Source: Yersinia massiliensis CCUG 53443 (GTDB lineage Bacteria > Pseudomonadota > Gammaproteobacteria > Enterobacterales > Enterobacteriaceae). Taken from it: DNA of 64,000 bases. The notes beneath the pieces are model-generated. The model was given only the letters and a program-made list of their open reading frames with translations. It searched no databases and had not been told where the DNA came from. The stretch spans positions 1 to 64,000 of the forward strand of contig NZ_HE997653.1 of the NCBI RefSeq assembly GCF_000312485.1, written 5' to 3'. Numbering within the stretch: position 1 is the first letter of the stretch; each line of letters opens with the position of its first letter. This document shows positions 1 to 8,798 of this stretch, piece after piece. The position numbers and the translations under genes were made by a program.

Positions 1-35
1 AAACTGACCCCTATTACACATTTACGTATGAATCC

Positions 36-638
36 TTACGCCCCCCCATCTGGGTCCGTTTTCCAAGCGGCCCCCCTAGATGTAGTCGCTATATTCAGCT
101 TCTCTATTGCAAACTGATATTCCTGCTCATTCACATGGCCATCAACGATACCTTTAAGGTTATATCGGGGCGCATCCTTCTGGATTTGTGACAAATAATC
201 CGCTGATCGGGTGATGGATTTCAGACAGCGCCGCAACACTTTACGTGACAACGGTAATTCTCGTTGTTCAATATCGTGATACAAATCCTCACGAATATGA
301 ATTTTGAATAATCGTGGCTGCTGGCCATCAAAAATATCCGGCCAATACCCCTGCATGAGACTGACTGCTTCATGGTACGGCAGTGTACGCGGCGGTTTCG
401 GTGGCCTGACGCGTTTAGGCTCGCGGACGCGAAGCTCGGGCAGGGGTTTTGGAGGAACCGGGAGTTGAACAGCAGTTTCAGTCTCAGGAGCCGTCGTTTT
501 TTTCTTCTTACGCCGGTGAGGGGTGGCTTCCACCATCATTTTCTTACGCGTTGAACGAACCGGTATCTCGCGGGTTTTATCCTGATGTTCAGGGGGGGAT
601 TGACGCTTTAGCGTTAATATTTTGCGTTCACCGCTCAT
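36..638 (-). CDS. finO: FinO fertility inhibition protein
   Basis: RNA chaperone of the FinO/ProQ family. In F-like plasmids it stabilises the antisense RNA FinP and helps it block traJ translation, which represses transfer. The 200-aa protein has a basic, Pro/Lys-rich N-terminal half. The FinO core follows from about residue 90, with the family pattern YWPDIFDG, then PLSRKVLRRCLKSITRS, then Y-L. The start at 638 is chosen because AGGAGA lies 7 nt upstream and because MSGERKILTLKR aligns with the start of F FinO (MTEQKRPVLTLKR). A start 19 codons upstream is possible but lacks this support. It sits downstream of the replicon, as in IncFII plasmids, but traX is absent. A matching FinP candidate lies at 35020-35104. 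Confidence 0.9.
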   Translation of the reverse strand: MSGERKILTLKRQSPPEHQDKTREIPVRSTRKKMMVEATPHRRKKKKTTAPETETAVQLPVPPKPLPELRVREPKRVRPPKPPRTLPYHEAVSLMQGYWPDIFDGQQPRLFKIHIREDLYHDIEQRELPLSRKVLRRCLKSITRSADYLSQIQKDAPRYNLKGIVDGHVNEQEYQFAIEKLNIATTSRGAAWKTDPDGGA

Positions 639-1386
639 CACTGTCTCCTGATATTGCCCTAGTAACACCTTGTTTTGGTTCACAGTATACCGCAATCAGC
701 ACCAATCCTCATGCACGCAGTGCATAGAAAGCGGCACACGGAAGTGACATGTTTCCCGAAATTGAACCGCTGAAGCCCGGCAACGCCGGTGTGGATCATC
801 AGAGATCTTGATAACCCTCCCGCCCTGTTGAGCCAGACAGGCTGACAAACAATGTTGTGGTGACACTGCAAATAATCCCGGTGAGCGGTCAGTGCGGCGC
901 ATAGCGACGCGCTGAGCGTGATTTCCGGGACCTTAGCGGTTGGCACGCAAAGCGTGACGAACGCTTAGGTTTGCAATAGCACGGTTCCTTTGCCCGACGT
1001 GAGTCGGGAGCTACCTATTAATCATGTCGTATTTCCTAGATGCTGGGGAGTTCATTTGCCCTGAGCAACGCGAGGGGAGCTACTTTAGAGAGCAGGCTTT
1101 AGCCGCTCGAAAAGTACTCCTCTTTTTAGAGGCTTATTTTGTTCAGGAATAACGTTCGAAATTAAGGATATTTATCAAACAGGTTACGAAGTTAATAACA
1201 TTGATTCGAAGTTAAGCGTACAGATATTCAGCACTCTCGGCATTGCGCCAATATCGCTCATGAATTCGGGGGAATAATGCAGAATGGGACGTGACCTGGC
1301 AGCTAAATACCCCCCGTTTTATACCGGCAAACCAACACAAAAACCGCGCCAGGCACGGTAAGGTTCAGAATGTGGGAATCGTGGGG
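639..1386. other. putative oriR and CIS region downstream of repA
   Basis: No credible gene is seen here. The stretch lies directly 3' of repA, where R1-type replicons carry the CIS element and oriR. Three copies of TTCGAA(A/G)TTAA or a near match occur in the same orientation at 1155-1165, 1185-1195 and 1205-1215. Small hairpins lie at 993-1008 (CCCGAC/GTCGGG) and 1119-1132 (CCTC/GAGG). No consensus DnaA box was found. The assignment as origin rests on position and on these repeats only. Confidence 0.45.
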
Positions 1387-2478
1387 CTAGATTATGCCAG
1401 CACGCTCAAGCAGCTGTCGGTAATAGGTTTCAGGGGCACTGTGTTTAAGGCCTGGCTGCTCTTTCTGTAACGCCTGTTCTTGCATCATAACGTCATGTGT
1501 CATGACCGCCCCACTGGTTGACCATTTAACATACGCCTGATAATACGGGTTTTGCCGTTGATGCTTCGCCTTGGCCAAGCTGCGGATCTTTTGCTGTGTC
1601 TCATCCAGTATCAAATCGAGTCGTTGAGACTCGTCACGTTCGAGTGTTTCCAGTCCGCGCTCCAGTACATCGACTTTGGCCTGTTTCTCTTTCGCCAGAT
1701 CAGGACTCACCACCCACCGCTTGATCTGCTTTAAGCGATTTCGCAGTGAGTGTTTGTCTGTCAAATCAATACCGATACGCTCAACACGCAACAGATGCCG
1801 TTCATATTTCTGACGCAAACTTTCCGTTAACCCGTTTTTTATCGCCCATGTCTTAAACTGGCCCAGCCAATGGCGGATCTCTTCAACGGCAATGCCTCTG
1901 GAAATGAAGAACTTCTCCGTCAGCCACAACCGCAGCGGCTTGTTCTGGCCACTGTCCGTGTCTTTACCGTGAAGCGCTATCACGTAGCCCAGCTGTTCTT
2001 GCACAGATAACGCATGCAAAGGACTGTCGTACGCTTTGCGGCCGTTATCATAAACATGCAACATCCCCATCGAGGCCGCTATTTGCTCAAACGGGGCCAT
2101 GATCTCGAACGGATAGTCACTGTCCGGGTTGTAGTCACAATTTGCCGCCAGTGCCATCGAGAGCGCCGTCAGCGCTTCACAGCTTTCCGACCGTGCGGAA
2201 ATACGCATGGGCTTTGGCAAAAAGTGCGGATCATGACGTTTGGTGTAGGGCACATAACCCTGACGGCGCAGTTCGATCAGTTCGTGATTACGGTGCCAAT
2301 TATGGCTACTGAGACGCGCAACCACTTTAGCGGCCATGCCGCGAGGCACGGTACAAGTCAGTGTAGGCGTGTAGCGCCGATGAATTTTTGATGTCCCTTT
2401 GCGCAGAGAGTTTGACTCACCACGACGGGATATATTTGATATCTCAGCAAAGTTCTGAGAAGAGGCAGTGTTAGCCAA
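1387..2478 (-). CDS. repA: IncFII/IncI-like replication initiator RepA
   Basis: Plasmid replication initiator, 363 aa, which would bind the downstream oriR. It has the gene context of R1 and IncI replicons: copB, then an antisense RNA target, then a leader peptide, then repA. Its sequence looks closer to the longer RepA/RepZ type than to the 285-aa R1 protein. The start codon is TTG (2478-2476). It overlaps the TAA stop of an 18-codon leader peptide in the arrangement TTGGCTAA, so translation is probably by coupled reinitiation. A hairpin (CCGTGC/GCACGG, 2485-2503) covers the region just upstream of the start and could hide it until the leader is read. The C-terminal third is basic and rich in Lys, Arg and Gln. 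Confidence 0.85.
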   Translation of the reverse strand: MANTASSQNFAEISNISRRGESNSLRKGTSKIHRRYTPTLTCTVPRGMAAKVVARLSSHNWHRNHELIELRRQGYVPYTKRHDPHFLPKPMRISARSESCEALTALSMALAANCDYNPDSDYPFEIMAPFEQIAASMGMLHVYDNGRKAYDSPLHALSVQEQLGYVIALHGKDTDSGQNKPLRLWLTEKFFISRGIAVEEIRHWLGQFKTWAIKNGLTESLRQKYERHLLRVERIGIDLTDKHSLRNRLKQIKRWVVSPDLAKEKQAKVDVLERGLETLERDESQRLDLILDETQQKIRSLAKAKHQRQNPYYQAYVKWSTSGAVMTHDVMMQEQALQKEQPGLKHSAPETYYRQLLERAGII

Positions 2479-2527
2479 ACCTACCCGTGCTTATGTTGCA
2501 CGGAAGGAGTTGAATTATTTTTGGCAC
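2471..2527 (-). CDS. repA leader peptide (tap/repY-like), 18 aa
   Basis: A short ORF begins with GTG at 2527, has AGGGAG 9 nt upstream, encodes 18 residues (VPKIIQLLPCNISTGRFG) and stops with a TAA that overlaps the TTG start of repA. This matches the role of tap in R1 and repY in IncI plasmids, where reading the leader is needed to open the repA start. It lies immediately downstream of the CopA target stem-loop, so antisense binding would block leader translation and thereby repA. The assignment comes from position, ribosome-binding site and overlap. Confidence 0.75.
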   Translation of the reverse strand: MPKIIQLLPCNISTGRFG

Positions 2528-2544
2528 AATTCTATACTCCCTGC

Positions 2545-2632
2545 ATAGAGCAACAGCTTCTATACAGTTTTAGTGGGCCCCGGTAACCTTTTCGCACCGC
2601 CAAGTATGAAGAAGGTTATCGGGGTTTTTGCT
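2545..2632 (+). ncRNA. copA: CopA-type antisense RNA controlling repA
   Basis: This sequence closely resembles the R1 CopA RNA. It contains TATAC, then AGTGGGCCCCGGTAA, then a long stem (2578-2590 with 2611-2624) ending in GGGGTTTTTGCTT, which is also its intrinsic terminator. A promoter is visible: -35 TTGAAT at 2510-2515, a 17-nt spacer, and -10 TATACT at 2533-2538. That places the start near 2545. The RNA is fully complementary to the repA leader, whose loop contains UUGGCG. It would set copy number and incompatibility. Confidence 0.88.
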
Positions 2633-2764
2633 TTTCAGGTTCCGGAGAATTATCTCAACGGTTCCCGTCCTTGCCACTTAGCGGCGTGGCTCACCTGAAT
2701 ATCTCAAACGATCAACAATCTAACACCGTAACTGCAAACACTCAATAAAGTTATTCCGTGACGT

Positions 2765-3016
2765 TTATTCTATTCGCTGACTTGCTGACTTGATCAATGT
2801 TTCAATCATTTCAGACTGCGTTACTCCTTCAGCCTCACATAAGCGTTGAAAACTGTTCTTTAGTGAGTTCTGGATATACACACGTATTTCTTTATGCGTT
2901 TCTTTTTTACGGGCTACCAATGCTTGCTGTCTTTCTGACGGCGACATCGGATTACCTTTACGGTAACCACGCTTCGCTTTCGATGGGGAAGTAACTGCAT
3001 CTACGATTTGTGACAT
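2765..3016 (-). CDS. copB: CopB/RepA2 transcriptional repressor of repA
   Basis: Small basic protein of 83 aa that in R1-type replicons represses the repA promoter and, with CopA, controls copy number. The N-terminus MSQIVDAVTS and the central RKGNPMSPSERQ and VARKKETHKEIRVYI segments align with IncFII CopB (MSQTENAVTSS, RKGNPLSDAEKQ). The C-terminal half looks like a ribbon-helix-helix type fold. It lies about 290 bp upstream of repA in the same direction, as expected. GAGG lies close upstream of the ATG. Confidence 0.88.
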   Translation of the reverse strand: MSQIVDAVTSPSKAKRGYRKGNPMSPSERQQALVARKKETHKEIRVYIQNSLKNSFQRLCEAEGVTQSEMIETLIKSASQRIE

Positions 3017-3162
3017 ATTTACCTCCTCAAGGATCTAAAAAGGATCGATTAGGCAAAGATTACTACAATTTCTGAACGTTGGCAGTAAATGATCGTGATC
3101 CGCTGCTCATGTTGGCGCATAAGCATTCACGGTATGCAAATCAATAAGGTTGAAAAAAAGAG

Positions 3163-3675
3163 TCAGTAGTGAGCGTTAAGTGGCACTCCCTCAGCCCATA
3201 AACGCTCAAACTCCTGCTGATAGGCCTGGCTAATGGCACGCTCACCGCGTATCACGACGACATTCTCTGCATTTCGCGTAAAGGCTGAATGCGTGTAGTT
3301 CAGGGAGCCGGTTTGCACAGTCTCACCGTCAATCAGCGCGAATTTGGAATGCTGGATCGCATAGCGACCGTTCAAACGAACCGGCACACCTTGATTGGCC
3401 AAAAACGTCACGGCACTGTAGCGTTCACGCCCTGACTGTTTATCAGCCAGAACTCGGACACTAACCCCGCGCCGCTTTGCCACCAGTAGCACTTTGGCCA
3501 CCTGTTGACTGGTAAAGGCATACGCCGCAAGGTCAATCGATACTGTTGCCTGGCTTAACGTCTTCAATACCAAGGGTTGTGCGCCACCATCCGGTGAAAA
3601 GCCCACCTGTACCTCGGTATACGCCAGTGAGGGGCAAACAAGCAAAGGCACGATGAGGGCAAAAAGTGTTTTCAT
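3163..3675 (-). CDS. secreted single-HKD phospholipase D-type nuclease (Nuc-like)
   Basis: A 170-aa protein with a clear signal peptide (about residues 1-18), followed by one phospholipase D/Nuc domain. The catalytic motif is present as HSKFALIDG followed by TGSLNYT. Single-motif proteins of this family, such as Nuc of pKM101, dimerise and cut DNA without metal. The ATG overlaps the stop of traI (TAATG), so it is coupled to the end of the tra operon, where F carries traX. A periplasmic nuclease in this place might protect the cell or process DNA during transfer. Its role is not known from sequence. Confidence 0.85.
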   Translation of the reverse strand: MKTLFALIVPLLVCPSLAYTEVQVGFSPDGGAQPLVLKTLSQATVSIDLAAYAFTSQQVAKVLLVAKRRGVSVRVLADKQSGRERYSAVTFLANQGVPVRLNGRYAIQHSKFALIDGETVQTGSLNYTHSAFTRNAENVVVIRGERAISQAYQQEFERLWAEGVPLNAHY

Positions 3676-6600
3676 TACGATTCTCCCAGGGTTTTCTCTT
3701 TGACGATCTCCCGCTCCAGCTGTTGCAACGCCTGCTGTTGCTGATGTTGTCGCTCGAGATGCGTTTCCTGCTCCGTATGCTGTTGTTGCTGTTGTGTCCC
3801 CGCCTGTTTTTCCTGTTGTATCTCGTGGGCCAGCTGTTTTTCAGCCTCCGTTGTCTGCGGGGTGAGCGTCGATTTATCGGCGTCAGGGGGCATGCCGCGT
3901 TGGCGGTCGATTTCGGCTTTTTCAGCCTGTTCGCGCGCCTGCTCTTGTGGGCTTTTCAGGCTCAGAGGGGCATCGGCGGGCGGCGGCGTGGTCGCATTGG
4001 CGGGTGATGTCACCGGGAGTCTGCCCTGTGTCGCCGCTTCAACACGGTAGGCCGGTGGCGTTTCTCCTATCTGTAAAATCACCCCACTGTCGGGGGCGGC
4101 ACGGGCGATGGCCATCGCGGTATCGACCTCTGTCGCAAGCTGCGTCTCGCCGTTCTGGCTCTTTTGCAGGACCACAAAACTGCTGCTGTCACTGCCCAGC
4201 AAGCGGCCTTTTCCCGCCAATCCTTGCAGGTAGCCGTCATCATTGAGTCCCACGGCATCGAGCCAGACGCCGCTTTGACGGCCATTGGCATCGTAAGCGG
4301 GCCAGGCCACATGCGGGGACGGGTATTTTTTGCTGCCACTGATAAACCGGGCTTCCCCCTGCTCACTCAGTCCACTGTCTCGCAGCAACGTCCGTCCCAG
4401 ACCGTTATCTGCCAGCGGCCTGGCCTGCGACCATAACCGGTTGCCCGTCTGCGTCTGGCGATCATCATCGGCGTGTAGCACATCATGCGCTGTCTTTCTG
4501 CTGCCGGTACGACTCACCGCTTCTGACCATTTCGTCAGGTCGTCGGTATACACCTGGACATGGGATTTCATCCGCGACAAGGCCACATACGCATCGCTGT
4601 GACTGGCCAGATATTTTCGCGTGCCGGTCACACCGGCCAGCACGATAACAAAGGGTTCACTGGCCCCCTGCGCCTTGTGCGCCGTGCCGGCATAGGCGTA
4701 ATCGAGATGGCGGTCAGCGGGGTCCGTTGACGGATTAATCACCCGACGTTGCCCGTTATGGGTCAACGTAATGTCCTGATTTTCCGCAATAGCACTCACC
4801 GTCCAGCGCGTATTCGCGTCACGTCCCCGCTCTTTATCGTTCTGGCTGAAGCTGACCTTATCCCCAACAGACAACTCGATGTCGCGTGATTTAAAAATGG
4901 CCACATCCCGAACACTGCTCTCAAAGGCAGATAAAAGGCGCGGTTGCCCTTCGGCATCGATAAGCGTCACCACCCCTTGCTGTTTCCCCTCGTTTCCGAC
5001 GGTCAGGGTGTAATACTCTTTATTGATAAGAACCGTTCCTCCGTTAAACGCCGCCATTCCAGCCACCGATTTCAGGGCATCGACATGGGTTTTTTCACGG
5101 TCAAACACCTCAATACTGACGGTCGCCGCCCCCAATACCCCCTGCTCTTTCAACTCATCGTGAATTCCCCTGTTCACCGCCCGTTTGTCGGTATTGGTTT
5201 GTGTCACGATAAGGGTTTGTGCCCGCGCCGCGTCGGTGCGTCCGGTGTAATCACGGACAATCGCCTCAATCACTAAGTCCCCGTTATCCGCTTTATCCTC
5301 CGAGGTTTGTTGATACTCTTCGACCGACGATGTGGGCGGGGTAACTCCGGCCTCGCGGGGAACCTGTTCTGGCGTGACAGAAGCGATGATGTGGAGTGCG
5401 GGCGTTATCTGGCGCGCAATGATGGCGTCCACAGCCGGTCGCAGTTCGGGTGACTGGCGCACAATGTCTTTCATGATGGCCACATCGAGGGTGCTGCGTT
5501 GTTGCATTAACGAGAACGGCGCACCATTTTCGACGGACAAGAGCTGTTGGGTGTCGCCGCTGAGCACCGCCCGCCCCCCGCCGCTCGCAATGCGGGTCAG
5601 GGTATCGCTCATGTCGCGGTTGCCCACCATTGAGCTTTCATCCACCAAAAAGAGCGTGCGCGAGAAATCTAACGTTTCGCCGCTTTGCATTCGCCGTTCG
5701 GTGTCCATCAAAAATGAGGCGATGGTTTGGGCCTTGACGCCGACCGACGCCATTTCACCCACTGCACGGTGTGTCGGTGCCAGACCGATAACCTCCGGGC
5801 GTTGCGCGTCAGGCAGGGTATTGAGTGCGCCCAGGACGGCCTTGAATTGGGTGGTTTTCCCCACACCGGCATAGCCCTGAATACCGATAAACTGGTCCGG
5901 ACTTTCCAGCATCAAACGACTGGCGGCCTGTTGACCGGCGGTCAATCCGGCAAACAACGTCGGGTCTGCCTCGGACATCAGGGGGGCGACACTGTTTTTA
6001 CCCGCTAAAATCGTGTGCAAAATCTGCTTTTCCATCGCATAACTGGCGGCGGTGACATACACTTGCTGGGCTTTTCCGCTCGGCGTCTCCACCGGTAACA
6101 GTTCACCGGATTGAATCTGGCGGTTGATTTCAGCGTCGACCCGTGCCGGTGTCATGGTGGGGTGCATCGGCAGGGCCTTGGCCATCACTGACAGACGGGA
6201 AAAGGTCACGTCACTGCCTTGTGTCACATTTATCGCCTGACGCACGGATTTTTCAGCCACCGACATCAGATTATCGCGCGCCTCATCCAACACGGCGGGC
6301 AACGGCTGCTTGTCAGGATTGACCTGTGACAGCGTGGGGCGATAAAGCGGTGAGCCGGACAACCGCACCTGGGCTTCGTTTTCGCTCAGGGGGGTATACA
6401 ACAAAATGCTATCACCACTGCGAGCCAGCGTGTTCAGTTGGGTGGCATTCGTATCACGCCCGGCCACCGCCGCCAGCACCACGCCCTTTTCCTGCACCTG
6501 GCTTCCCGGCGTCGTCACATAGCCGTAGGTCGCCTTGATGCCGTCATTGAGAGGGATTTTTCGTGCTTTGCCCTGATGTTCAACATGCAACGTGTCATTT

Positions 6601-8798
6601 TCAATCGCCGTTACCGTGACAGTGTCACGCGATTTTATCCCCTCTTGCTGAGTGAGCCACTGAAGCCGCTCCCCCACCGCCACGTCGATAGCGCGTGACT
6701 GATACAATCGCCATTCACTGTTAAGCTGCCCGACCGGCATCACGCGCTTGTTGCCGTCACTGTCGCGCAACACCAGTTTACGGGTCTGTTCGGCCACGGT
6801 GTCGAGGGTATAGCGCTCCAACTGACGTTTTTCGCCATCCCAGCGCTCCATCACCATCCCTTCGCGGTAACTGTCCATCTGCCGGCGACTTTTACTGTCC
6901 TGCCAGACCGGCACCAGACTTTGTACAGAGACACGCTCGGCGGTTAACTGGCCTTGCGTCTGCAAGGTGTCACGGATGGTCTGCGTCAGCAGTTGCTGTT
7001 CACGCGGGCCGGAAACCTGAGCGCTGACCGGGACGGAAGATGCCGTGAGCTCGGCATATTTTTCGGCCAAGGCGGCATAGCGCTGGCGTTTATCCCCCTG
7101 ACTGATAATGTCCACACTGACCGGCGTTTCATTAGCCGCTTTGAATCGTGCCACACCTGCGTCTTCCAGCGTCGCGAGGGCGTTACCGGTGCCTTTGCGC
7201 CCCTGCGTATCCATAAACAGAACCTGGACGCTGCTACGTTGCGCATGATCTAACAGGTGCAATGTCTCTTTCACCGACAGTTTCTCCGCACTGGCGACAA
7301 CCAATGTACTATTAGTGGGTAACTGAACACCTTCAGCCACGGCGCGACGGTCAATCACGCGCCCAGACAACGTACCGTCCTGCTCCAGAAAATCTTGCCC
7401 GGACTTGTCGGTCGCCAGTACAGTGACAATCCGCCCCTGCCCGCTGGCCATATTGATCGCGTCTATCACCCGCTCTCGCTGAACGGTCGCGCCACCACTG
7501 CCGCTGATAATCGCGAGATTTGGCATCACATCGGCAATCTTCCCCATCACGCCTTGTGGCCGCTGCTCCGGCGCACTAAACGCCACGGTACGGTTTTCAG
7601 ACTGGATACGCCCTGCCAGTTGCTGCACGCTCAGTTCATCGAGCAAATGGATAGCAGAGGTGAAAGTGCCTTTTTCACGGTCGAGGGGGATAAGTTGTTG
7701 CGACTCAATGGCCGCTTCAATGGCGTCTCTGGCCTGCTGAAAACTCCCAGCCTGAGCACGGATACCCCCCAGTGTCTTGCTCAACACCTCGGAGTAGGTA
7801 AATTGGGTTTTGTTATCACTCAGATGTGAGATGGCCTGATTGACCGCCAGTGTCATGTCGGCGGAAGGTGCAGCGGTCAGTAACGGATCGTTTTGGGTCT
7901 GTTGCTGTTGCCGTTCAACGGTTTGCTGTACAAATGTTTTGTAATCAAAACCGGCTTTGTCTGCACGTTCATGCCATTCAGTTAATAGTTCATCCTTATC
8001 TGGGGTACGCTTGACCTCGCGGGTATCAAGGGCTGCAACATCCCGTGAATGCCGTGAGGCATCTTGCCCGACAGCGTCCACGATCTCCTTGCGACGACTG
8101 GAAAACGGCTCGGTGGGTACACCGTCAATCTCCCACAATCCGTTTTTACCCGTCTCGTGCGTACTCATTCCTAACCGTTCAATGCCAGTTCGCAGTGCAT
8201 TATGGTAGATTTGACCTATCGCTATCTGAAGGGAGAAGACGGTTTCAATAAAACCGGATTTATCTACCGTGTCACTGGATAATGTCCGCCATCCCGCCTC
8301 CGTCTGTGTTGCATTCATGGTGATCACATGAGAATGGATATGGGGCTCCAGTGCCCGTGAGGTATCGTGGTTAAAAACGGCAAAAACACCATTTTCCGTT
8401 AACACGGTCTCACTGACTCCCTCCCGCATCAAACGTGAAGAAATCAATGATTCAATTTCCCCAACAGCCACCTCTACAGCACGATTGTGAGCCTCAATGA
8501 GCCGTGTATCCCCATAGAGCAGTGCCAGAACAGACACACTTTTCGGGGCAGATAACGTCAGGTCATAACCCGGACGGTGAACATTTTTACCGTTCTCCAT
8601 GCGCTCCAGACTGTCGCCGTTAGGCAAACGACCGGCTAACACTTCCGCAAACGCCACGTCCTCTACACGGCCTGATAAGCCTAAACTTTCCGCCCCTTCC
8701 CCTAACCAACGTGAATCCATCGACCCCAGGAAATAGTAGTTATCGGCATCGGTATAATATTGGGCGGCCCCTGCCGCTATCGGTGCAATACTCAGCAT
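3675..8798 (-). CDS. traI: TraI relaxase and helicase (MobF family)
   Basis: Nicks oriT, stays attached to the 5' end of the T-strand and unwinds it during transfer. It has 1707 aa, against 1756 in F. The N-terminal relaxase has two tyrosine pairs, Y14-Y15 and Y21-Y22, and a metal site HDTSR...HIHSH with His144, His155 and His157. The active helicase domain has Walker A GYAGVGKTT at about residues 974-982 and a LVDES Walker B. The vestigial helicase lies before it. The last 150 residues are Gln/Glu rich and probably form a coiled coil. The start overlaps the stop of traD (TAATG), and the stop overlaps the nuclease gene. A predicted substrate oriT is at 41503-41540. Confidence 0.97.
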   Translation of the reverse strand: MLSIAPIAAGAAQYYTDADNYYFLGSMDSRWLGEGAESLGLSGRVEDVAFAEVLAGRLPNGDSLERMENGKNVHRPGYDLTLSAPKSVSVLALLYGDTRLIEAHNRAVEVAVGEIESLISSRLMREGVSETVLTENGVFAVFNHDTSRALEPHIHSHVITMNATQTEAGWRTLSSDTVDKSGFIETVFSLQIAIGQIYHNALRTGIERLGMSTHETGKNGLWEIDGVPTEPFSSRRKEIVDAVGQDASRHSRDVAALDTREVKRTPDKDELLTEWHERADKAGFDYKTFVQQTVERQQQQTQNDPLLTAAPSADMTLAVNQAISHLSDNKTQFTYSEVLSKTLGGIRAQAGSFQQARDAIEAAIESQQLIPLDREKGTFTSAIHLLDELSVQQLAGRIQSENRTVAFSAPEQRPQGVMGKIADVMPNLAIISGSGGATVQRERVIDAINMASGQGRIVTVLATDKSGQDFLEQDGTLSGRVIDRRAVAEGVQLPTNSTLVVASAEKLSVKETLHLLDHAQRSSVQVLFMDTQGRKGTGNALATLEDAGVARFKAANETPVSVDIISQGDKRQRYAALAEKYAELTASSVPVSAQVSGPREQQLLTQTIRDTLQTQGQLTAERVSVQSLVPVWQDSKSRRQMDSYREGMVMERWDGEKRQLERYTLDTVAEQTRKLVLRDSDGNKRVMPVGQLNSEWRLYQSRAIDVAVGERLQWLTQQEGIKSRDTVTVTAIENDTLHVEHQGKARKIPLNDGIKATYGYVTTPGSQVQEKGVVLAAVAGRDTNATQLNTLARSGDSILLYTPLSENEAQVRLSGSPLYRPTLSQVNPDKQPLPAVLDEARDNLMSVAEKSVRQAINVTQGSDVTFSRLSVMAKALPMHPTMTPARVDAEINRQIQSGELLPVETPSGKAQQVYVTAASYAMEKQILHTILAGKNSVAPLMSEADPTLFAGLTAGQQAASRLMLESPDQFIGIQGYAGVGKTTQFKAVLGALNTLPDAQRPEVIGLAPTHRAVGEMASVGVKAQTIASFLMDTERRMQSGETLDFSRTLFLVDESSMVGNRDMSDTLTRIASGGGRAVLSGDTQQLLSVENGAPFSLMQQRSTLDVAIMKDIVRQSPELRPAVDAIIARQITPALHIIASVTPEQVPREAGVTPPTSSVEEYQQTSEDKADNGDLVIEAIVRDYTGRTDAARAQTLIVTQTNTDKRAVNRGIHDELKEQGVLGAATVSIEVFDREKTHVDALKSVAGMAAFNGGTVLINKEYYTLTVGNEGKQQGVVTLIDAEGQPRLLSAFESSVRDVAIFKSRDIELSVGDKVSFSQNDKERGRDANTRWTVSAIAENQDITLTHNGQRRVINPSTDPADRHLDYAYAGTAHKAQGASEPFVIVLAGVTGTRKYLASHSDAYVALSRMKSHVQVYTDDLTKWSEAVSRTGSRKTAHDVLHADDDRQTQTGNRLWSQARPLADNGLGRTLLRDSGLSEQGEARFISGSKKYPSPHVAWPAYDANGRQSGVWLDAVGLNDDGYLQGLAGKGRLLGSDSSSFVVLQKSQNGETQLATEVDTAMAIARAAPDSGVILQIGETPPAYRVEAATQGRLPVTSPANATTPPPADAPLSLKSPQEQAREQAEKAEIDRQRGMPPDADKSTLTPQTTEAEKQLAHEIQQEKQAGTQQQQQHTEQETHLERQHQQQQALQQLEREIVKEKTLGES

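Noticed and set aside
680-946. An 88-codon minus-strand frame between finO and repA.
   Set aside because: No ribosome-binding site, no known family, and it lies in the putative origin region.
5332-5874. A 180-codon plus-strand frame inside traI, and many others opposite tra genes.
   Set aside because: They mirror the coding bias of the real minus-strand genes, lack ribosome-binding sites and show no known domains.
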